Assembly (NCBI GenBank): GCA_003952965.2 | Contig: CM025853.1 | Span: 21,002,348-21,066,347, forward strand | Reading direction: 5' to 3' | DNA length: 64,000 nt | Source: Morella rubra | Taxonomy: Eukaryota; Streptophyta; Magnoliopsida; Fagales; Myricaceae | In this document: piece after piece, positions 13,340-25,558 of the stretch | How positions within the stretch are numbered: the stretch's first letter is position 1 | Layout: the number at the start of each line of letters is the position of its first letter | Program-made: the position numbers and the translations under genes | The notes under the pieces: generated by a model | Told to the model about the DNA's origin: nothing | Databases searched by the model: none | Seen by the model: only the letters and a program-made list of their open reading frames with translations

Positions 13340-15589
13340 TGATGTGCTTCTGTTTTTCAGAAAAGTGGATTCAGTTGATTCACCAATGCATCATCACAGT
13401 CACCTATTCGATCTTCTTAAATGGGAGCCCATATGGGTTTTTTGAAACTGGAGTGAGGACTTCGACAAGGTGAATCTTTATCTTTATTCCTTTTCATTAT
13501 CGGGTCCGAAGAGTGTATCGAGAAGGGTTTTAAGAGCTGAATCCTTGGGATCATTGCGGGGAATCCAAATTGCTAGTGGCGCACCAACCATATTGCAACT
13601 CAAGGATATCCTCACTCGGTACTCTTCTTGGTCAAGGCAAGAAATTAATCGGAACAAGTCTTCCATTGTCTTCAATGGCAATACTCTTGAGGATCCATAG
13701 ATTCCACATCTCCTGGGATTTCGACCAAGCTGCCACCGTGGGATTGTTCCCCCGGAAAATCTTGTAACGATGGACCACCTTTATGATTTTGAAACTGACG
13801 AGTGGGGCTCAGTGCTCATTGACAGTGGCAGAACCAAAACTTAAGTTGAGAGAGGACAAACTCTTAAGGCTAAATGACAAATTTTTTTTTTTTCCTACGT
13901 AATGTAAAAAGTGTCTTAAAGTTTAAATATAAAAAATTAAGGACTAAAAACATTGAAATACACGTACAACATAAGCCCTGACCTCCAATCTCCAACAATT
14001 CACAAAAACTACCTTCCAACATCAACCAACAATCCATTGGATCATTTTCTAAATTTCTAATGGAGTTTTAAGATACAAATTACCTAAATAAGCCCACCAC
14101 CAAGCAAAATTCAAGCTTCAAAATTAACCTGAAAAAACAACAATAATATCATATTTGTTAAAGCCCTCATCACATTCCCAAATAACAAATTAACGAAAAT
14201 TAAGAAGCTCCGCCAATGTCATATCCGGAATAAAGCAGCTAAATCAATTGAAAAAACCTTAAAATCTTTCTACAACAATTATCTTGTTCTTATTGTGGAA
14301 TAAATATATTGACATTCTTTAACCTCGAGTCATAAATCAAGTTGTAAATAACTTTCTAAGATAGACCTTGTTTGTATAACTCCATTGTCTCTTGGTAGTT
14401 TTGCTATATTTGTATTTCCTATCAATCCTCGTTTAAGGCAGTGACACAAATGGAAGGAGACACAGAGGCAAAGTCGTTTTTCAATAAGAACTGGATATTT
14501 CATCCTAAATCAACAATGGATGAAAATCACCTGAGGTTTTTGTTGAAACTCTGCAAGACCTTAGTCTTTCAAGAGTGCTTAACCAAATCAAACATGAAGG
14601 CAAGCTTCGATGCACTCTTCAATTGATATACAACTTCATGAAGGAATACCAGTCCAATGAAACTCCATCCTCAATATAAGCTGAGCTTGTTCTATTTGTA
14701 TACATAAACTTGAAGGTCTCTCTTTGAAAATTTACATAAAATCTAAAGTTCGATTAATTACACCTTTTTCGCCGGGTAATGAATGATATACAATGGACGT
14801 ACACAAAATAAAACTTGAACAAATTTTAATTTGCTACACAGAAGAGCTGGGTTTTAGATGTTGGCAAATACACGTAAAAGAAAAAAAATGATAGAATTGA
14901 GGGGCAAAGGGGGGGTAGCCACCTCAGCTTGCCACCCCCTGCGTCTGCACTGCTCATTGATAGCCTGTTCAATCTGGAATCAACTACTGCTATTAAGAGC
15001 CTCCCAAACTCTCTCCTGATGGTATTGACCAACTGATTTGGGCAAAGTAATCGAAATGCAACTTTTTGTTGAGTTCGGCCTATGAATAGTTAAAAGAGTG
15101 GTCTTCTAATTTGAATGTTGAATGGATGGAGATAGAATGGAAGAATTTTTTAGAGATACCAAATCCAAGATCGATGCAAGTTACTCTTGTGGAGAGTAAC
15201 CCATGCGGTTTTGCCATTCAGAGGTATCATGTTTGGCAGAGGTGACCCTGAAACTGAAGACGCTGCACTTTTTCCTTTCTATTGTTCAAGTTGCGAAACT
15301 ATAGAACATCTTTTTATGGAATGCAGAGTTGTTATAACTGCCTGGAGAGAATCGTGGTGGGCGATTTGTGTGGAACTCCTCCCCCTATGTCTGCCCCTGA
15401 CTTCATTTAGCCCTGGAACCAGCTTTGGTTTGGAAGATGCCCACCAAACTCCGAGTGAACAAGAATCATAGGAGGAGAAAGAAAAGAGAGTTTACCTTGT
15501 AAGCTGCTATTATCATTAACTCCCTTTGGTTTGCCTGCAATTCTGTTATTCACTGGAACATCTTTGTGGATATTACTGCTATATTCTCT
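13340..15589 (+). mobile_element. Decayed LINE: RT core to zinc-finger region, interrupted by a hAT element
   Basis: The RT core reads [11 protein letters not shown], then in a shifted frame [18 protein letters not shown], then SLRGIQIASGAPTI and SSWSRQEINRNKSSIVF. The YADD active-site block between the last two is missing, so it cannot be functional. The frame then reads HLYDFETDEWGSVLID and is cut by a hAT insertion at 13823-14952. It resumes as SLFNLESTTAIKSLP. At 15180-15400 it shows the zf-RVT signature (VTLVWRVTHAVLPFRG, later CSSCETIEHLFMEC). The copia insertion at 15590 stops it, and the remaining codons reappear at 28696. Confidence 0.85.
13823..14952. mobile_element. Non-autonomous hAT-type element, 1130 bp
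   Basis: The ends are CAGTGGCAGA and the inverted TCTGCACTG, flanked on both sides by the same 8 bases CTCATTGA (13815-13822 and 14953-14960). An 8-bp target duplication and CAGTG termini are the hAT signature. It interrupts a readable LINE frame, and removing one TSD copy restores that frame. It encodes no transposase. The first 170 bases resemble the left part of the element at 51224, so the two are one family. A 61-codon open frame at 14441-14626 has no recognised homology. Confidence 0.88.
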
Positions 15590-15872
15590 TGTAACATTTG
15601 GTAATGCAAAGGTAAAGAACACAACAAAGAAGATGAGAGGAGGTTTGTAGGAATACTCTGTATTTTCAATTGTATTGCAGGATGTGTGCTGTGTACATTA
15701 TATAACGAATCCTAACTAACTGAGAAAAACCAGAAATGCCCTCTAACTATTTGTACAAAAAGACAATGCTACGTAACAGAAGGAATAACATAATGAGGAA
15801 TACAAGAGGAACCAGCAGCTGCAGGAGAAGGCTGATTAGACTTGTACAGCTTAGCTTCTGCATGCTGTAGTA
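15590..15872 (-). repeat. 3' LTR of the copia element
   Basis: It aligns along its length with 28402-28695. Shared blocks include AATGCAAAGG, GAAGATGAGAGGAGGTTTGT, CTAACTGAGAAAAACCAGAA and GACAATGCTACGTAA. Divergence is moderate, so the insertion is not recent. Confidence 0.88.
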
Positions 15873-16395
15873 CGCTCCACAAGCTAGAGAATAGATATTT
15901 TCTATTCCCAACTTGGATAAATGCGAGTAAAAGAGAGAAGACGACATAGCTTTAGTAAAGAGGTCTGCAAGCTGAGCAATGGTGCGGACATGGAGTGTGT
16001 GAAGAATACTGGCCTGAATTTGATCTTGGACCAAGTGATAGTCAATCTCAATGTGCTTCGTACGTTCTTGAAAAATAAGATTTGCAGCAATGTGCAGAGC
16101 CGCTTGATTATCACATTGAAGAGTAGCCGGTTGGGGTGGAGAACATGAAGATATTTGAGAAGATAACGCACCCTAACCAGTTCAGAACTGGTGCCCGCCA
16201 TAGCACGATATTCTGCCTCAGTGAAAGATCGTAATACTATACTCTGTTTCTTGAAACGCCAAGAAATTAGAGAGCTCTCAAGAAAAATACAGTAACCAGT
16301 GACAGAATTGCAAGAATTAGGGCAAGCTACCCAGTCACTGTCACAAAAGGCTCGAAGGAGGAGATAAGAGAAGGAGGAGGAAAATAAGAGGCTCT
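15873..16395 (-). pseudogene. Copia RNase H and pol C-terminus remnant
   Basis: On the - strand the translation reads YLLLRAFCDSDWVACPNS, then GYCIFLESSLISWRFKKQS, then RSFTEAEYRAMAGTSSELV. These are the characteristic RNase H motifs of plant copia pol (CDSDW and EAEYRA carry catalytic acids). A second frame continues with [19 protein letters not shown] and [13 protein letters not shown], the usual end of pol, directly before the LTR. At least one frameshift lies near 16150-16080. Confidence 0.9.
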
Positions 16396-16411
16396 AAGAG
16401 AGATCGCTAGA

Positions 16412-18391
16412 TGCTGAGGAAGGGCAAACTTGGCCAGATGAGGGAAAGCGGCTACAAGAGAGATTGCAAGCTGGGCATGGAGATGGACAGCCCAGATGCA
16501 ATCAAGAGAGGATTCCCTTTGATGAGAAGAGGGACACATGGAAGCTTAAGATTGATTGAGGGCCATGGTAGTGGGAGCATATTTCCCAAAGCTCTAAAAG
16601 ACTCTAGAGCACTAGGTGGCAACATAAGAGGATGCTACATGCCCCTCTATCAAAAGTAATGGATAAGGAGACTGGTGTCACCCAATGAGAGGGCCATGTG
16701 CCTCCATAATGATTGGGTCTTTAATTCTAGGAAGGAATATTTGTCCTTTCATGGGACAAGTGTCCTAGACAATGGAGATGGTGACATGTGTGAAATTCTT
16801 TCAAGGAATATCCATAGCATATTGTACATGTGTCCAAAGGAGAGTAATTTTAAGCTTTTAGAAAATTTTCTAGCCATTTCCTTTTGAGGAAGGAGAGAGA
16901 AAATGTGGTCTATATATAGGTAGGCTAAGGGCGAGTACCGGAATGGATGGAACTGGAATGGCCTATTCCAGTTCCCATTCTGGTATTGATAGGAATCAAA
17001 TATATGGTTCCAGTTCCATTTCGATAAATATCGGAATGGATCGGAATTTTTGGAATTGGAAACCGAAAATTTCGGTTTCCTTATGTGGACTTTTTTGGCT
17101 AGAGTTTTTTTTGGGCCTTAAAGCATTTTGCACCAGAATTTTGCACAAATTGTTTTGTTATACATCACAAATTAACAATAAATAAAATGTAAAATAAATA
17201 TTCATCTAAATCTAAAATAAACATTCATCTAAAATAAAATTACAACATTCTAAAATTATGGGCATCCAAAAAAGGTTTGAGCCCGATTTTAAAATTACAA
17301 TGTTTTAAACCCTATCTAAAAATAAATAAATATTCACTCAAAATCTAAAGTAAAAGTATAAGGTTTTGAACCATATTTTTTGTTAAAATAAAAAAAATGG
17401 AATAAAAAATTCCGCTAATTCTACTGAAATTTCCAGTTCCGGTTTCGATTACGAAAAATACATTTTGGTTCCGGTTTTAGTATATGTTGAAACCGGAACT
17501 GGAATTACGGTACCGGAATCAGAACCCATAATTCCGATATTGGCCGAAACTTTTGCTCATCCTTAAGGTAGGCCATTCTTTATGTTATTTTACAAGCTTT
17601 GATGAATAGAGAATAGTTCTAGAGCGTTTGCTCAAAACCTGTGTCTTTTCTTGCTTCGTTAGGATTTAAGGAAGCACAATAGTGATTGTCTAAACCATCG
17701 CGAGATAGTTTAGCATCACGTCTTATGAACTTGAGGCAACCGTATGGTTGATTCTCAAACTCGCCATTGATCTTGAGCCTAACTGACCGTAGCTAGTGCT
17801 TAAGCGCAAATATCCATCACTCATAATCCCCAAAGTGTTCATAGCATCTTAACAACACTTGTTCTTTGTCCATCATCACCCATATACACATTCTTCATCC
17901 CCAAATTTCGCCACCCACATACACATTCACCATTCCTAAACACTACCACCCATATACACATTTACCACTACCATCCATACACAAGGCTATCTTTTTTCCC
18001 AAACACTATCCATACTATCTAAACATATAACCATTAGCCATATCCACCACAAACAAACCTAGCTTACCATAATCCATGCAAGGTGATCATCCAAGAGGCA
18101 CCCGTACAAGACAAGTATCCAAAGGCTTGCAAGCTTAGGCCATTCGGCCATCTTAGCTCTTTATCTACTCGGAGACGTCAAGCAAGCTCTTTTATAAAGC
18201 TCCCTTCCATCCAAAGTTACCAAGTGGTCATGGCTCCTATCCACAAGGCATTGTGAGTAGCCACCTCATTTCTTCTATACTTTTTTTTTACATACTGTTT
18301 CAATTCCATTTGGCACATTGTGCCACATAGATACCAAAATCAAGCCGTGAGTATTCCTATTCCATTCACGGTCGGAAACGAGACACTACCA
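16412..18391 (+). repeat. Left LTR of the gypsy element (with MITE inside)
   Basis: It aligns with 25559-26855 over its whole length. Shared blocks include TCTAAAAGACTCTAGAGCAC, ATGATTGGGTCTTTAATTCT, ATTGTCTAAACCATC and TCACGGTCG near the end. The inserted MITE at 16926-17565 is the one large difference. Confidence 0.9.
16926..17565. mobile_element. hAT-type MITE, 640 bp, inside the gypsy LTR
   Basis: The termini are TAAGGGCGAG and the inverse of TAAGGATGAG. Both sides are flanked by the identical 8 bases AGGTAGGC (16918-16925 and 17566-17573). The sister LTR has the unoccupied site as GGGTAGGC at 26065-26072. The inside is AT-rich, and its ends carry degenerate GGAATGG and TTCCGGTT motifs arranged as inverted repeats. 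It has no coding capacity. Confidence 0.92.
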
Positions 18392-18496
18392 ATTGGTGTT
18401 TTTATTGAGAGTCTCTTTGATACTTAAAAGAGTGTGAGTGAGTGGCTCATTGAAGCTTACTATCAACAAGCTTCCTTGGGAGATTCATAGAAGTTT

Positions 18497-19405
18497 TTGA
18501 ACTTCTTTAGATCCATCGCAACAAGGTCTATACAAGTTGCATCGCCATCATCCATCAAGCACCTTTCACAACATACTTCCATGACTACCAATGACTCGAC
18601 GATGCAAATGAGAATGTGGCACAATCGAAGGGTAGAGAAGCTAGACCAAATGACAACCACCATTCAAGATCTCACTCAAACCTTGAGGAAGGAGTACCAT
18701 GGAGGAAAGATGTCACGGGTAGAAGAGAAAGGCCAAAGAGTGGCCTACACATCAGCCACCATGCATAGACTCTAAGATGGACTTGCTAACCCCTTATGGG
18801 TTGGTTATTTGGGAGGAGAACAATTCGCCAACATGTTGTCAACGAAGTGCGTCAAGGAGAAGGGCACAACTAGCCCAAGGAAGACATCCATCCATGGGGC
18901 AATGACAACCCACAAAGTTCAAGAGAGAGAGAGACCCATCATTGCCAAGTATAGCAAGGAGAAGGAAAACGAGTTGGCCAAAGCAACCACGGAGGAAGAA
19001 CAAGTCTCCGTCCACACACTTTCCAACAAAGAAATCCATTCTCGACTAATGCAAGCCAACGCCTACATAAAGGGGCGCAAGGTAACAATTCTAATTGACT
19101 CGGGTTCCATCCTTAACTTTATCAATGATGAGCTTGCTTTAGAGTTGGGTTCGAAAGGGAGGAAAATAAAAGCCTTTGACACCACTATGGCCAATGGGCG
19201 AGTGGAGTTGGGTGAGGACTTTTATGAGGGGATCAACTTGAAGATCCAAGGGATGAGATTAAATGTTGATTTACATGCCTTCCCATTAGCAACATTAGAT
19301 GTGATGTTAGCACTTCAATGGCTTGAAACCTCGGGAAAAGTTGTGATCGACTTTGGAAAAGGGATCATACAGTTTATATATGAGGGGAGATGGGTGCAAG
19401 GACGA
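18497..19405 (+). pseudogene. Gypsy gag-protease remnant
   Basis: The first frame, 18497-18775, is a short polar segment ending in a stop. From 18809 an open frame of about 200 codons contains the retropepsin-like domain: GRKVTILIDSGSILNFINDE with the catalytic DSG, then FPLATLDVMLALQWLETSG. The central gag domain and the CCHC zinc knuckle are missing. The frame ends where the hAT sequence begins (about 19396). Protease family membership is clear; activity is unlikely. Confidence 0.85.
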
Positions 19406-22325
19406 AGCTAGGGGGGCCATGGCCCCCGTAATTTTTTTTTAAATTTTACTAATATATAAGTAAATTTAAATTTTTTTAAAGTAGTCTTTGTAATGGCCCA
19501 CCCCAAATTTTTTGGAGAATAGAGACAGAAGCATGAAAAGAATAGCTAGTAGTAGTGGGCTCCAATTTTTTTTTTTTTAAATTCTAACTACTAAAAGTGT
19601 CTTTTTGAATTTTTTTCTCTCCCCCTATTTTCTATTGTTTCAGGTCTTTTTTTTTTTTTTTTTTAATCTCTCTCACGATCTCTTCTTCCTTTCCCAGGTT
19701 TTCTCTTCTTTCTCTTTCTTTCCACGGCTGCCTCTCCCAAATGTTCTCTCTTTCTACGATACCTCCAAATTTTCTCTCCTTTCTCTTTCTTTCTGTCTCT
19801 CACAATTTACATTCTTACCTTCACAGATTTTCTTTCCGTATCTCCTCATATTTTCATCGCCTCTCATTATTTCTCTCTCTTTCTTTCTCTCTCATTATTT
19901 TGCCCCATATAAAAAAATCTCAAAATCGCAAATTCCACTTCAAGGTTAGAATTCTAAACGTTATTACATTTAATTATTGCTATCTAATTAAAATATTAGT
20001 GATATGTGTTTATATTGATAAACAAAGAAAAAATTTGTTTGCATTTCTCTTTGTATTCAATTAGAATCTTATCAACTTGTTCTGACTTAGGAAAATAAGC
20101 TCATGAGCTTGTCTTAAACTAAATGTTGTGTTTTTTTGCCTCTGTTAATTTGCTAGATGTTAAAATTGCTTTGTGCCTTTGTCAATAATTTATGAGCCAT
20201 ATTGCTTATTTTTATGTTGTCAATTTAGGTTGTATATATGGATAAGCAGAAAAATATTGATTTCCTTTTCAAGAGAAAATAAATTGATACTTCACAAGTT
20301 GAAAAAATAGAAACTGCTCAACGTTCTTCTGAAGTACCTAGAGTTGAAGTTGAAGTTGAACTTGAAGAAAATATTGCATCTAGAGCTTAACCTAAAGAAA
20401 GTGATACACCAAAGAGCTTGATATGAAGAAGTTGATATATCTATTTTAGAATGTGACTCTGGTTTACGTTCTTAAATATGAGATTATCCAATCAAACAAC
20501 ATGATGAATTAAGGAGGGTATACATCAAAGCCGGTCCATATCAATATCTTATGGAAAAATATCTATTTTCTTGAAAAACTGATCATCTTCGTAGATTTTA
20601 ATCAGAACGGTTCAAGTTATTCCCCAATTGATTGGAGTATTCTCTAGCAAAAGATGCTGCCTATTGTCTTTCATGCTACTTTTTCAATAATAAATCTACT
20701 GGTTGTCCTGGTTCAAGTGCATTTATGGTAGAAGATTTTCAAAATTGGAAGAAAGTTAATAATGGAAGAGATTGTGCTTTTTTGGCTCATGTGGGAAGAG
20801 ATTTTTCTTCATCGCATAATGTTTCTGTCAAAGCATTTAAAGACTTGATGAACCAGTTAAAACATATTGATAAAGTTATACACCAACAAACTACACAACA
20901 AGTCTTGAACAATCGACTTCGACTTAAGACCTTGATAGATTTTATTTGATAGCTAACATTTTCAGACATGTGCTTTCAGAGGACATGTGAAAGTATGACC
21001 TCCATAAATCGAGGTAATTTTATTAAGATTAAAGATAAAATTTTGGCCTTGTATAATGAAAATGTTGGTGAAGTTGTTTTGGAAAATACTCCACACAATG
21101 CTAAGTATACATCATCAATAATTCAGAAAGAGATTTTGCACATTTTTGCAAGAAATGTACGAAATGAAATTGAAGATGCAAAGTTTGTATCATTGTTGAT
21201 GAAGCTCGAGATGAGTCCAAATGAAAGCAAATGGCTATTGTTTTGAAATTTGTTGACAACGAATGATTTATAAGGGAGCGTTTTATTGACATAGTGCATG
21301 TTAATGATACTACTAAATCAACTCTTAAGAATGAGATATCTAGTTTTTTTTTTTTATCTTATCACAACCTCAACATTTAGAATATTCGAGGCCAAGGATA
21401 TGATGACGCGAGTAATATGCAAGGTGAGTGGAATGATTTACAAGCTTTATTTCTTCAAGATTATCCTTATACATATTATGTACACTGCTTGGCACATAGG
21501 CTCTAACTAGCTCTGATTGCAGCATCAAGAGAAGTTATTGTTGTTCATCAATTTTTCTCGAAGTTAAGCTTCATTGTTAATAGTATTGGACTTCTTGCAA
21601 ATGTAATGATGAGTTACAGGCTACTCAGGAAATTGAAATTACAAATTTGATTGTTGTGGATGAACTTGAGACTAGTATAAGACTTAATCAAAGAGATACT
21701 CGATCAGGGTCTCATTTTCACTCAGTTTATAGTGCAATAAGATCCTTTGGTCCAGCTTGTTCGGTTTTACAAACCATTGTTGATGAAGGACATCTTATGC
21801 TCAACGTGTAGATGCTTCTACGGCTTATGATGCATTAACATCCTTTGAGTTTGTATTCATCTTGCACTTGATTAAGGAAATTATAGGGATTACTGATATT
21901 CTTTGTCAATCTTTGCAACAAAAATCTCAAGATATTTTGAATGCTATGAGTCTTGTATCAAGTACAAAAATACTTATTCAGAAACTAAGAGATAACGGTT
22001 GTGATGCATTATTTGAGAATGTGTCATTGTTTTGTAAACAACATGCTATTGAAATTCCATATATGAATGCTCATTTTACTGCAAGTTGTAGTAAGCGCCA
22101 TCAACAAGAACAAGTCATAGTGGAGAACCATTATCGAATAGACATATTTACTGCTACTATAGATTCTCAATTGCAAAAATTAAATAGCAGGTTTAATGAG
22201 AAGACAATGAAGCTTCTTACTCTAGTGTTTATTTGGATCCTAGAAATGATTATCAGTCATTCAATATTGACAAGATATGCAGTCTTGAAGAGAAATTTTA
22301 CCCTGGAGATTTTAATGAGTAGGAA
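19396..22325 (+). pseudogene. hAT transposase pseudogene, zinc-finger MYM-type-1-like (TTF finger, DUF4371)
   Basis: The left end, AAGGACGAAGCTAGGGGGGC, looks like a hAT terminus. A likely start at 20238 gives MDKQKNIDFLFKRK and then a stop. After lesions come the TTF-type finger (YSLAKDAAYCLSCYFFN, later FQNWKKVN), the DUF4371 core (NVGEVVLENTPHNAKYTSS, IIVDEARDESK in a shifted frame, FIRERFIDIVHVND in another) and, at 21862-22335, IKEIIGITDILCQSLQQKSQ through DIFTATIDSQLQKLNSRF. This is the usual order of plant transposases of this type. It breaks off shortly before the C-terminal dimerisation domain, at FYPGDFNE. Several stops and frameshifts make it inactive. No right terminus was found. 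Confidence 0.88.
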
Positions 22326-22330
22326 AAGTC

Positions 22331-24230
22331 TCTGAAGATATTAAGAAAACAACAGTACAAGCATTGGCCACTCCCAATAAGAAAGCTAAACATTTGGGAG
22401 CATCAAATCGCATGGTAATGAGTGCCAAGTTTTTGATTCTCACATCATCATCACACAATATTTCAAATGGACTTACAAAAGAGCATAAGCTTATAGTGGA
22501 TAAACACTTGGCTAAGTTGTTTATCTTGGAGGGGCGCATTTGTTCTAAAGTACTTCAATCATCTTTTTCCAATGATTTCATGAAAGACATTGCTGAATAT
22601 GGCCATGGCTATGAAGTACCAAGTTTGTTAACTCTAGAATCACAACTAATACATATTGTCTCAAAGGAAGTTACTGAGTATGTTGAGAATGTCAAAAGAT
22701 CTTCAGATAACACAGGTTGTACTCTGATATGTAATCAATGGCTTCATTGAAATAACATCTCTGGAGACTATAACCAAAGGACTGATATCTTTCTGTATAC
22801 ATCAAAAGGGGTGGCCTGCTTGGAGTCATACAACCAAAAACCAAATTGTTTAGATACTGCAGAAATATTGTCACCTATAATTGAGTCTTTAGAGCCTAAG
22901 AATGTTGTACAAATTTTCTTGTGTATGGAAGATGATTATACAAAAATGATCCTAAGGAGATGCTTTCTAAAGAGTATACTTGGATATGTTTCACTAATTG
23001 TGTTGCAGATGTCATTGAAATTTTTGTGTGTAAGGGCATAGTTAATTATCCTTCCGTAGAAACTATCATGTATGTGAAAATTAGTAGTGTTTTTCATCTG
23101 CAAGTATGATATTAAAATACCATTAAAAATAGTCAACATACAGAATGGGCCTTGAAATTTTTATTATTTGCTCAAAGTAGTTCTAGAAGTTGAGAACGAA
23201 TTAAAATCCTTACAGACACTATTGTCTACTGATTTTGTGGAGTTGCTTGAAGAAAAACAGCAAGAAGAATATTCAAGACGTGCAAAACTTGTTAATTACG
23301 TCATTCATTTTGAAGAATTTTGGACTTGAGCAAAAGCGATAGCACAAATTTTGCTGCCACTATTTCAAACTCTTTGTCTAGTTGAGGGCATTGGTTCAAC
23401 GTTAGGATACCTATATGAAATGATGGAAAAGGTAACAGACGCAATTGAGAAATTTCGTGATAGTAATTGTGCCCTTTATAATGCTATATGGCTAATAAAA
23501 AATATAGCACGAAAAAGGATTATCCATCCAATGCATGTAGCTACTGGCTTTTTAAATCCTGCTTACATGTGTTCTGAGAATTTTAAGGAGAACAATGAAA
23601 TAAGAAGTGGCATAGACTATCTTCTAAAATTTGTGGTGGAGAAAGAAGAAAAAGAAAGTTTCATGGAGGAATTCCAACAATAGCTCATGAAAGTGTCGAG
23701 CATGTTCACAACTCAAGCAAGGATAATGCTCAAAACATCCCATCCTCGTGAGTTGAATATCTATATATATATTTTTTATTTTCTTTTCCATAACTACTTC
23801 TTACATATATATTTATTAATTTGTTCCTTTCGGTTTGTGTGGGCATATGGTGGGACTATTGCAGAAATTATTTGCCTATATTACGAAAATATGCCCTTCG
23901 ACTTTTGAGTCAACCTTTTAGTACCACATTTTTCAACCAGGATGAAGATATGCTTGATGATTTTTATAGGCACAATCAGACAAACTATCTGCAAGAAGCT
24001 GCCAATATACCCATGATGCGAAGGTTTAAACAATTTGAAATATAGATGTTGAAACCAATTATTCTTGACAAACTTGGTGAAGTTAGATATGGTGAGTTTA
24101 TTGATCAACATTTTTACTATGGTGATAATTATTTTAAACATGTCTTATGTGATTTGAGTGATATATATGTGGATGAGATAATAAACGACAAAAGCTTTTC
24201 ATGGTTGGATATAAATGTCTTTTTCTTTTG
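22331..24230 (+). pseudogene. Second hAT transposase pseudogene, DUF659 type
   Basis: A different hAT transposase starts at the end of the first. The visible order is a linker with KEHKLIVDKHLAKLFILEG, the DUF659 region (DNTGCTLICNQWLH, KGVACLESYNQKP, IIESLEPKNVVQIFLCMEDD), a middle block at 23351-23683 (KVTDAIEKFRDSNCALYNAI, MHVATGFLNPAYMC) and the dimerisation part (WWDYCRNYLPILRKYALRLL, later MMRRFKQFEI, then CDLSDIYVDEIINDKSFSW). AT-rich sequence at 23750-23833 looks like a retained intron. Many stops and frame changes show decay. The BED-finger N-terminus is missing. Confidence 0.87.
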
Positions 24231-25558
24231 AGTGACTTGGACCCTCTAATCATTAATAACAGCTCGCTCTTATTTTATTTGTATTTGTTTTCCAGTGTTC
24301 TATTTATTTATAACTTATTAAAAACAACGTGTTTTTATTTTTCCGTTAGAGTTTTTACATATACTTTTATTGGCCACAATGAAAACAATATTAATTTTTT
24401 ATTGATCATAATCAAGTTGTCTAATTCATTGGAAAAAATATTAATTTTGGTTAGGTCGAATCCTCCTATTTAGGGGCGTTATGTTATTGCTTTTGAGTCT
24501 CAAACATTTCCTTGTTGGTGTGATTCAATTACGGCAACAATCTTGGTCCTATTTGGAAAGATTATTCCTTGATTGAAAGTGAAGAGTCTTTTAGGTATGT
24601 GAAAATTACCTTTGCTCCTTATATGGAAGCTTATGGCCAGCCACATGTTCTAAATTAGTGGTCAATCAATCTTTGATTGATTTGTCCTTATTTTGGGCTA
24701 ATCTTGATGAAAAAGGCAAGACCTCTACAAGATTTTTCTTTTCTAACCTTAATAGAATTTTGAAGGATTGATCGTGTGGCAATCAAGGTTTTCCTTGTGA
24801 AAGGAAAGCCCTATGCAACCCAAGCTCATCGAGGACCTATAAATACCCTCTATAGCACCATTTGTAAACATCCATTGAATATTTATCAAATTGATATAGA
24901 AGTCTCCAAGGGAGCTTTTTGGCCTTTATTTTCGGTGTTCAAGGTTAGGCTTGACACTTGGGCTAGTATGGGTGCTATAGTGCTTGGGTTTAGGTCTGAC
25001 ACTATTCACACTTTTTAGACCTGACTTGCTCTGGGTTAGGCCAGTCAAGTTAGGGGCAATCGGCGACCAGGGTTAGGCTGAAAGCTTGGGCTAGCGGAGG
25101 AGGTTTGGTGCTTGGGGTTAGGCCTGACATCTCATCTACTTTGTTAAAGGTTCATTGTTGGGTTAAGCTAACTTTGTTTCACAACGGGTTCTAAGTTTGT
25201 CTACGGTGTTAGCCCATTCGATCTTAGGCTTGTTTATCTATCTTCTCGACCATCCATATTTCTTTAATTTCTTCTTTCTTTTCTTTTCTTTTGATTTGAA
25301 ACTTGGGATATATTTTCATTTTGAGTGCTTCATTGGGTTGGCTAAGAGTATAAATCGAGGCGTATGCTAAACACGAGTACTCAAAAGTCCTTACTTGTGA
25401 GGGGGATAGACATTGGTGAGGGGTCTAGGTTGAGTTCCTAATCAAAATGACCTTGTGTGCGCAGCTGCTACCTTGCAAGGTGGCCAACCATGCACAGCAT
25501 TCGCTTACGGCCAGTGCCTTGTGTGCACGGCACCATTTACAACAATTGGTATTGCACA
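24231..25558. other. Unclassified sequence between the hAT remnant and the right gypsy LTR
   Basis: No recognisable coding region. Probably the 3' tail of the hAT element plus the non-coding 3' internal part of the gypsy element. At 24950-25130 there are four or five degenerate GGTTAGGCTTGACA/GGTTAGGCCTGACA-like units, possibly a minisatellite. Confidence 0.45.
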
